Source of the DNA: Rhodospirillales bacterium
Lineage (GTDB): Bacteria; Pseudomonadota; Alphaproteobacteria; Reyranellales; Reyranellaceae
Assembly (NCBI GenBank): GCA_013205335.1
Contig: JABMNB010000734.1
Coordinates: 1 to 5,445, forward strand
Reading direction: 5' to 3'
DNA: 5,445 nucleotides
Shown: in pieces, positions 1 through 4,281 of the stretch
How positions within the stretch are numbered: position 1 is the first letter of the stretch
Layout: each line of letters begins with the position of its first letter
The notes under the pieces: generated by a model
The model's input: the letters and a program-made list of their open reading frames with translations, nothing else
Told to the model about the DNA's origin: nothing
Databases searched by the model: none
Program-made: the position numbers and the translations under genes

Positions 1-672
1 AACGACGACTACGGCAAGGACTATTACGAGGGCTTCCGCGACGGCCTCGGCAAGGAGGTCGGCAGGATCGTCAAGCACGTGACCTTCGAGGTCACCGACC
101 CGACGGTCGACAGCCAGGTCATCCAGCTCAAGGATTCGGGCGCCAACGTGTTCTTCAATATCGCGACGCCGAAGGCTGCCGCCCAGGCGATCCGCAAGTC
201 GGCCGACATCGGCTGGAAGCCGGCACAGTACCTCAACAACGTGTCCGCCTCGGTGGGCTCGGTGATGAAGCCGGCCGGTCTTGAGAACAGCCAGGGCATC
301 ATCACGGCGCAGTACCTCAAGGACCCCACGGACAAGCAGTGGGAGAAGACAGACGACTTCAAGGCCTGGGTCGCCTGGATGGATAAGTGGATGCCGGGCG
401 CCAACAAGGCGGACGCCAACCACGTGTACGGCTTTGCCGTTGCCAACCTGATGCTCGAGACACTCAAGAAGTGCGGCGACACGCTGACGCGCGAGAATGT
501 CATGAAGCAGGCAGCCAACTTCCAGAAGTACAAGCTGCCGCTGCTGCTGCCGGGCATCACGATCAACACCAGCCCGACCGACTTTTACCCGCTCCAGTCG
601 GTGCAACTCGCGCGCTTCAAGGGCGAGACCTGGGATCTGTTCGGCGACGTCATGTCGGCCGAAGGTTCCTGA
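1..672 (+). CDS. ABC transporter substrate-binding protein, branched-chain amino acid type (3' part only)
   Basis: This is the C-terminal 223 codons of a periplasmic solute-binding protein. The reading frame is open from base 1 and ends at TGA 670-672; the start lies upstream of the window. It aligns without gaps, at about 73 % identity by hand count, to residues 184-406 of the complete paralogue downstream, so roughly 183 residues are probably missing. Shared blocks include NDDYGKDY at the cut edge, TDPTVDSQ, QLKD.GANVFFN, AADIGWKP.QYLNNVS, CGDTLTREN, PLLLPGIT and QSVQLARFKGETW. These suit the second lobe of Peripla_BP_6 (LivK-like) proteins, which bind amino acids, amides or other small organic solutes and deliver them to an ABC permease. 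The ligand cannot be read from sequence, and no permease or ATPase gene is visible. It has its own terminator, so it is probably not co-transcribed with its paralogue. The family is secure; the substrate is unknown. Confidence 0.93.
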   Translation, partial: NDDYGKDYYEGFRDGLGKEVGRIVKHVTFEVTDPTVDSQVIQLKDSGANVFFNIATPKAAAQAIRKSADIGWKPAQYLNNVSASVGSVMKPAGLENSQGIITAQYLKDPTDKQWEKTDDFKAWVAWMDKWMPGANKADANHVYGFAVANLMLETLKKCGDTLTRENVMKQAANFQKYKLPLLLPGITINTSPTDFYPLQSVQLARFKGETWDLFGDVMSAEGS

Positions 673-694
673 GCTCCAAGGTCCCGGACCACGC

Positions 695-726
695 AAAGGC
701 CGCTGGTTGTTCCAGCGGCCTTTTTT
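695..726 (+). terminator. Rho-independent terminator of the first binding-protein gene
   Basis: A perfect 12-bp stem is formed by AAAGGCCGCTGG (695-706) and CCAGCGGCCTTT (712-723), with the 5-base loop TTGTT. A run of six T (721-726) follows, then GTTT. It begins 22 bases after the stop codon, the classic position and form of an intrinsic terminator. Confidence 0.9.
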
Positions 727-839
727 GTTTGGCTTGTGCGCCGCAACATCCATGCGCCTCTGCAGGCCGAGTGCTGATTCTTCTTTTCAAATCCTTGGTT
801 CTGCGTGACGATATTCCGCTTAACGACTGAAAAACGGAA

Positions 840-849
840 GAAACGTTTC
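840..849. promoter_or_regulatory. Candidate LacI-family operator (10-bp palindrome)
   Basis: GAAACGTTTC is a perfect palindrome with a central CG, ending four bases before the Shine-Dalgarno of the second binding-protein gene. With the following A it matches 11 of 12 bases of TGAAACGTTTCA, a form typical of LacI/GalR-family operators such as those of Cra. A repressor bound here, in the 5' leader, could block transcription. This is inference from the motif alone: no regulator gene is in view, and a 10-base palindrome can occur by chance. Confidence 0.3.
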
Positions 850-853
850 AACC

Positions 854-860
854 AAGGAGG
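854..860 (+). promoter_or_regulatory. Shine-Dalgarno supporting a TTG start
   Basis: AAGGAGG lies five bases before TTG 866-868. This strong site, together with the export signal that begins directly after it, decides that the gene starts at a TTG; there is no competing ATG before the signal peptide. Confidence 0.85.
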
Positions 861-865
861 CGACG

Positions 866-2086
866 TTGAGGACCAACAGACGTTCATTTATTGGCGGAGC
901 ATCGGCTGCCGCTGCCTTTTCGGCGTCGGGTGTGGCGCTCGCGCAGAAAAAATACGATGACGGCGCGACCGACAAGGAGATCAAGATTGGCCACACCAAC
1001 CCCTATAGCGGGCCAGCCTCTTCCTACGGCGTCATCGGCAGGTGCGAGGAAGCCTACTGGAAGAGCGTGAACGAGCGCGGCGGTATCAACGGCCGCATGG
1101 TCAAGTTCGTTACGATGGACGACGGCTACAATCCGGCCAAGACCGTCGAGGTGGTCCGCCAGTTGGTGGAACAGGACAAGGTGCTGTGCCTCTTCAATAC
1201 GCTGGGCACACCGACCAACTCGGCGATCCACCGCTACATGAACCAGAAGAAGGTGCCGCAACTCTACGTTGCGACCGGCGCCTCCAAATGGGGCAAGTAC
1301 AAGGAGTTCCCGTGGACGATGGGCTTCCAGCCCGACTACCACACTGAAGCCGTCATCTATGCCAAGCACATCCTCGCGACCGTGAAGGACCCCAAGATCG
1401 GCGTGCTGATGCAGAACGACGACTACGGCAAGGACTACTGGGAAGGCTTCAAGGAAGGACTCGGTAAGGACGTCAACAAGGTGGTCAAGCATGTCACTTA
1501 CGAGACGACCGACCCGACGGTCGACAGCCAGATCATCCAGCTCAAGGATGCCGGCGCCAACGTCTTCTTCAACATCTCGATCCCGAAGTTCGCTGCCCAG
1601 GCCATCCGCAAGGCGGCCGACATTGGCTGGAAGCCCGTCCAGTACCTGAACAACGTTTCGTCCTCGGTCGCTTCGACGCTCAAGCCGGCCGGTCTCGACA
1701 ACAGCCAGGGCCAGATCACGGCGCTCTATCTGATGGATCCCACCGACAAGCAGTGGAACGAGAATGCCGAGATGAAGGCCTGGCGTGCCTGGATGAACAA
1801 GTACATGCCGGGCGCCAACCAGGACGACGGCAACTACATCTTCGCCTATGCCGTCTCGACTCTGATGGAAGAGACGCTGAAGCGATGCGGCGACACGCTC
1901 ACGCGCGAGAACCTGATGAAGCAGGCCACCAGCTTCAAGAAATACAGGGTGCCGCTGCTGCTGCCGGGCATCACCGTCAGCACCGGCCCGACCGACTATT
2001 ACCCGATCCAGTCGGTGCAGCTGGCGCGATTCAAGGGCGAGACCTGGGAGTTGTTCGGCGACATCATGACTGTCGAAGGTTCCTGA
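866..2086 (+). CDS. ABC transporter substrate-binding protein, branched-chain amino acid type (complete)
   Basis: This is a 406-residue periplasmic solute-binding protein of the Peripla_BP_6/LivK type, the extracytoplasmic receptor of an ABC importer for amino acids or related small solutes. Residues 1-26 form an export signal: NRRSFIG (4-10) resembles a twin-arginine motif, followed by an Ala-rich hydrophobic stretch and an ALA|Q cleavage site at 26/27. There is no lipobox, so it should be a free periplasmic protein. The first lobe shows IGHTNPYSGPASSYG (41-55), GGINGR (72-77), DDGYNPAKT (85-93) and NTLGTPTNSA (111-120), all usual for the family; the second lobe starts near NDDYGKDY (184). 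It starts at TTG behind a strong AAGGAGG. The 193-base upstream gap and a strong downstream terminator suggest a monocistronic gene. Ligand and cognate permease are unknown. It is a tandem paralogue of the preceding truncated gene. Confidence 0.96.
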   Translation: MRTNRRSFIGGASAAAAFSASGVALAQKKYDDGATDKEIKIGHTNPYSGPASSYGVIGRCEEAYWKSVNERGGINGRMVKFVTMDDGYNPAKTVEVVRQLVEQDKVLCLFNTLGTPTNSAIHRYMNQKKVPQLYVATGASKWGKYKEFPWTMGFQPDYHTEAVIYAKHILATVKDPKIGVLMQNDDYGKDYWEGFKEGLGKDVNKVVKHVTYETTDPTVDSQIIQLKDAGANVFFNISIPKFAAQAIRKAADIGWKPVQYLNNVSSSVASTLKPAGLDNSQGQITALYLMDPTDKQWNENAEMKAWRAWMNKYMPGANQDDGNYIFAYAVSTLMEETLKRCGDTLTRENLMKQATSFKKYRVPLLLPGITVSTGPTDYYPIQSVQLARFKGETWELFGDIMTVEGS

Positions 2087-2140
2087 ACATACAATCCATG
2101 ATTGAGCGGAAGGCCGTCGGCATCGTCCGGCGGCCTTTTT
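1415..2140 (+). repeat. Right copy of a diverged tandem duplication (left copy 1-726)
   Basis: Bases 1415-2086 align codon for codon with 1-672. The similarity continues into the downstream hairpin: 2110-2140 corresponds to 695-726, with stop-to-stem distances of 23 and 22 bases and the same GCGGCCTTTTT ending followed by TTTGG. Exact DNA matches of 23-24 bases occur, for example 1-23 with 1415-1437 and 94-117 with 1508-1531. The left boundary of the duplication lies outside the window on the left copy. Confidence 0.75.
2110..2140 (+). terminator. Rho-independent terminator of the second binding-protein gene
   Basis: An 11-bp stem is formed by AAGGCCGTCGG (2110-2120) and CCGGCGGCCTT (2127-2137), with one G-T pair and the 6-base loop CATCGT. 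Five T (2136-2140) follow, then CTTT. It starts 23 bases after the stop and closely resembles the terminator of the first paralogue. It also lies between two converging genes, but read on the - strand it lacks a T tract, so it probably serves mainly the + strand gene. Confidence 0.85.
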
Positions 2141-2171
2141 CTTTGGAATTGCACGGCGGCGATCGAGCGAC

Positions 2172-2657
2172 CTAGCGTGTCGCAGGTTTACGCTGCAGTG
2201 CCTGGCGGCACTCGGCCGTGTCGACGCGACCGTTCTTGTCGAGGTCGCAACGCGCAAAGTTGCGGTCGGTTTGGGCCATGAACTCCGTCAGTGTGACGAA
2301 CCCGTCCTTGTCGGTGTCGAGGAGCAGGAAATAGCTCGACTGCTGCCCGGCCTGACGGTCGGTCGGCAGGACACTGTTGCCGACCGCCGGGGTGCGGGCA
2401 AACAGCTCGTCCTGGCTCAGTTTGCCGTCGCCATTGGCGTCGAGCCGCTTGAAGCGCGCCTGCTGGCCGGCTTTCCATTCCTCGATCGTGACCGAACCAT
2501 CCTTGTTGGCGTCGTAGCGCATGACACCGCCGTCGGCGCGCGCCGGCCGGGTTGCCGGTGCGGAAGGGGATGCTGCGGCGGGAGAGTCGCCGGGAGCGGC
2601 AAGGGCGGGGCCAGCCAGCATCAGGAAAGCAGTCGTGAACAGCGAAAATCTCAACAT
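2172..2657 (-). CDS. Exported EF-hand calcium-binding protein
   Basis: This predicted periplasmic protein has about 161 residues. A signal peptide (about 1-20: MLRFSLFTTAFLMLAGPALA) is followed by a Pro/Ala/Ser-rich linker to about residue 42. Four canonical 12-residue EF-hand loops follow: DANKDGSVTIEE (49-60), DANGDGKLSQDE (73-84), DTDKDGFVTLTE (114-125) and DLDKNGRVDTAE (138-149). All keep Asp at position 1, Gly at 6 and Glu at 12, so all four should bind Ca2+. Loops within each pair are 24 residues apart, closer than the 36 of calmodulin, and a 29-residue segment separates the pairs. Cys137 and Cys150 flank loop 4 exactly. An alternative ATG two codons upstream (2661-2663) is in frame; I prefer the inner ATG because AGGG is eight bases from it but only two from the outer one. 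The gene stands alone, converging on the binding-protein gene and diverging from gor. A sensor, Ca2+ buffer or structural role is possible; the function is unknown. Confidence 0.88.
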   Translation of the reverse strand: MLRFSLFTTAFLMLAGPALAAPGDSPAAASPSAPATRPARADGGVMRYDANKDGSVTIEEWKAGQQARFKRLDANGDGKLSQDELFARTPAVGNSVLPTDRQAGQQSSYFLLLDTDKDGFVTLTEFMAQTDRNFARCDLDKNGRVDTAECRQALQRKPATR

Positions 2658-2665
2658 GGACATAT

Positions 2666-2669
2666 CCCT
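2666..2669 (-). promoter_or_regulatory. Short Shine-Dalgarno deciding the EF-hand gene start
   Basis: On the - strand, AGGG precedes ATG 2657-2655 by eight bases and ATG 2663-2661 by only two. This spacing favours the inner ATG, although the site is weak and the difference is only two residues. Confidence 0.45.
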
Positions 2670-2709
2670 ATAGTGGTATCAGGAGACAGCAATACACGCG
2701 CCATTTCCC

Positions 2710-2738
2710 TTACCGGCTCGTCTGGGCCCCGATATAGT
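2710..2738 (+). promoter_or_regulatory. Candidate sigma-70-type promoter for gor
   Basis: TTACCG (2710-2715) and TATAGT (2733-2738) are separated by exactly 17 bases. The -10 box matches the consensus TATAAT at five of six positions, while the -35 box matches at only three. Transcription would start near 2745 and give a leader of about 50 bases before the gor ATG. It lies in the gap between two divergent genes, where a promoter is expected. Confidence 0.35.
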
Positions 2739-2784
2739 CTGCCCCGCGACCGAATTATGGCCGCGTTGAGGTTTTGTTCTCGTC

Positions 2785-2789
2785 GGGGA
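2785..2789 (+). promoter_or_regulatory. Shine-Dalgarno deciding the gor start
   Basis: GGGGA lies five bases before ATG 2795-2797. This favours that ATG over the in-frame TTG at 2774, which has no purine-rich site and would add seven residues in front of the conserved YDYDLFVIGAG start of the FAD domain. Confidence 0.7.
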
Positions 2790-2794
2790 TAACT

Positions 2795-4186
2795 ATGGCC
2801 TACGACTATGATCTGTTCGTCATCGGCGCCGGCTCCGGCGGCGTGCGCGCGTCGCGCATTGCGGCGACCCATGGTGCGCGTGCCGGCATCTGTGAGGATT
2901 ACCGCGTCGGCGGCACCTGCGTGATCCGCGGCTGCGTCCCGAAGAAGCTCCTGATGTATGGCTCGAAATTCGCACACGACTTCGAGGACGCGGCGGCTTA
3001 CGGCTGGACCGTCGCCCCGCCGACGCATTCCTGGGTGACGTTGCGCGACAACGTGAACAGGGAAGTCGACCGGCTGAACGCGGTGTACCTGCGCCTGCTC
3101 GACGGGGCCGGCGTGAAACTGCACATGGGCCGTGGCCGCCTGATGGACCGCCACACGATCCAGGTCGGCGAGGAGACGATCACTGCCGAGAAGATACTGA
3201 TCGCGACCGGCGGCCATCCCGTGATCCCGTCGATCCCGGGCGCCGAGCTGGCGATCACTTCGAGCGACGCCTTTCATCTTCCCGAATTGCCCAGGCACAT
3301 CACGATCGTCGGCGCCGGCTACATCGCCGTCGAGTTCGCCGGCATCTTCCGCGGGCTCGGCGCCAAGGTCGATATCGTGCTGCGGCGCGACCGCGTCCTG
3401 CGCGGCTTCGACGAGGAGTGCCGCACCTTCGTCCATCAGGCGATGGTCGACAGCGGCATCCGCATGCGGACCGAGATGGAGATCGGTCGCATCGTCGCCA
3501 GGGGCCCGGACGGCTCGGGCCCGTTCGAGGTCCATACGCCGCTCGGCGGCAAGTTCGATACCGATTGCGTGATGTACGCGACCGGCCGCGCCCCCAACAC
3601 GTCCGGCCTCGGCCTCGAGAAAGTGGGCGTGCAGCTCAACAAGGCGGGCGCTATTGCCGTGGACGAATGGTCGAAGACGACCGCCGACAATATCTGGGCG
3701 GTGGGCGACGTCACGGACCGCATCAACCTGACGCCGGTCGCCCTCATGGAGGGCCACTGCTTTGCCGACACCGAGTTCGGCAAGAAGCCGCGCAAGGCCA
3801 ATCATCACGACGTGCCGTCGGCGGTGTTCTGCCAGCCGGAGATGGCCAACGTCGGTCTGACGGAGGAGCAGGCGAAGCTGCAGCTGGGTGAGCTGCGCAT
3901 TTACACGGCCGCATTCCGGCCGATGAAGTACACGGTCTCCGGCCGCCACCAGCGCACCTTCATGAAGATGATCGTCGAGGCGGCGACCGATCGGGTGGTC
4001 GGCATCCACATGGTGGGCGACGACGCGGCCGAGCTGATCCAGGGCCTGGCGGTTGCCATGAAAGCGGGCGCCACCAAGGCCCACTTCGACGCCACCGTCG
4101 GCATCCACCCGACCGCCGGCGAGGAGTTCGTCACCATGCGCACGGCGCGGGCGGACACGACCCCGACCCGGGCAGCCGCGGAGTAG
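2795..4186 (+). CDS. gor: Glutathione-disulfide reductase
   Basis: This is a 463-residue cytoplasmic FAD flavoenzyme that uses NADPH to reduce glutathione disulfide to two glutathione, maintaining the thiol pool. Domains in order are: the FAD-binding GxGxxG (GAGSGG, 11-16); the redox-active disulfide GGTCVIRGCVPKK with Cys42 and Cys47; the NADPH-binding fold GAGYIAVEFAG (173-183), followed by Arg197 and Arg203, spaced like the E. coli pair that holds the NADP 2'-phosphate; the second FAD motif NIWAVGD (299-305); and the C-terminal dimerisation domain with HPTAGEEF, where His438 and Glu443 form the catalytic acid-base pair. All key residues are present. CVIRGC, rather than CVNVGC of the enterobacterial enzyme, places it in the subfamily shared with plants, cyanobacteria and alphaproteobacteria. 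It is slightly longer than E. coli Gor (450), with a Thr/Ala-rich tail after VTMR. The paired arginines and active-site context argue against dihydrolipoamide or mercuric reductase. Confidence 0.96.
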   Translation: MAYDYDLFVIGAGSGGVRASRIAATHGARAGICEDYRVGGTCVIRGCVPKKLLMYGSKFAHDFEDAAAYGWTVAPPTHSWVTLRDNVNREVDRLNAVYLRLLDGAGVKLHMGRGRLMDRHTIQVGEETITAEKILIATGGHPVIPSIPGAELAITSSDAFHLPELPRHITIVGAGYIAVEFAGIFRGLGAKVDIVLRRDRVLRGFDEECRTFVHQAMVDSGIRMRTEMEIGRIVARGPDGSGPFEVHTPLGGKFDTDCVMYATGRAPNTSGLGLEKVGVQLNKAGAIAVDEWSKTTADNIWAVGDVTDRINLTPVALMEGHCFADTEFGKKPRKANHHDVPSAVFCQPEMANVGLTEEQAKLQLGELRIYTAAFRPMKYTVSGRHQRTFMKMIVEAATDRVVGIHMVGDDAAELIQGLAVAMKAGATKAHFDATVGIHPTAGEEFVTMRTARADTTPTRAAAE

Positions 4187-4215
4187 AACGGGACCCGCGT
4201 GCCGGCTGGTTTTTT
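4173..4215 (+). terminator. Weak terminator-like hairpin after gor
   Basis: CAGCCGCGG (4173-4181) can pair with CCGC (4195-4198) and GGCTG (4204-4208), giving a nine-pair stem broken by a 5-base bulge on the 3' side. A run of six T (4210-4215) follows. The 5' arm overlaps the end of gor. The T tract is convincing but the stem is imperfect, so termination may be partial. Confidence 0.35.
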
Positions 4216-4255
4216 ATCCACAGCACGTATAGGTTCACCCACCCCGCCGGTCCCT

Positions 4256-4271
4256 TCGACCCGCGGGTCGA
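4256..4271. promoter_or_regulatory. Perfect 16-bp palindrome at the DAHP synthase ribosome binding site
   Basis: TCGACCCGCGGGTCGA is a perfect inverted repeat; its last base is the first A of the Shine-Dalgarno AGGAGG (4271-4276), which lies five bases before the ATG. In DNA it could be a dimeric repressor site. In RNA it could form a 6-bp stem with a CGCG loop against the ribosome binding site. There is no T tract after it, so it is not a simple terminator. The function is inferred from form and position only. Confidence 0.4.
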
Positions 4272-4281
4272 GGAGGAGTAG

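Noticed and set aside
784..824. Possible promoter for the second binding-protein gene
   Set aside because: TTCAAA/GATATT and TTGGTT/CTTAAC pairs can be drawn, but boxes and spacing match poorly and no single choice stands out. A promoter is expected in 727-853 but I cannot place it.
884..2257. Long open frame on the - strand opposite the second binding-protein gene
   Set aside because: Its translation is low in complexity (Val/Asp/Leu/His/Arg runs typical of antisense GC-rich codons), and it lies opposite a clear family member. It is a shadow of high third-position G+C.
2664..2700. Promoter for the EF-hand gene on the - strand
   Set aside because: TATAGG and TTGCTG can be seen, but only 14 bases apart and too near the start codon, so this is not supportable.
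2774..2794. Upstream in-frame TTG as the start of gor
   Set aside because: No ribosome binding site precedes it, it adds seven unconserved residues, and ATG 2795 has GGGGA five bases upstream and begins directly at the FAD domain.
2651..4108. Long open frame on the - strand opposite gor
   Set aside because: Same signature: Arg/Asp/His/Ala-rich sequence with no recognisable motif, covering a gene with every catalytic motif of glutathione reductase on the other strand.
4196..4245. Promoter between gor and DAHP synthase around GTATAG
   Set aside because: GTATAG at about 4227-4232 is a poor -10 box and there is no acceptable -35 at the right distance.
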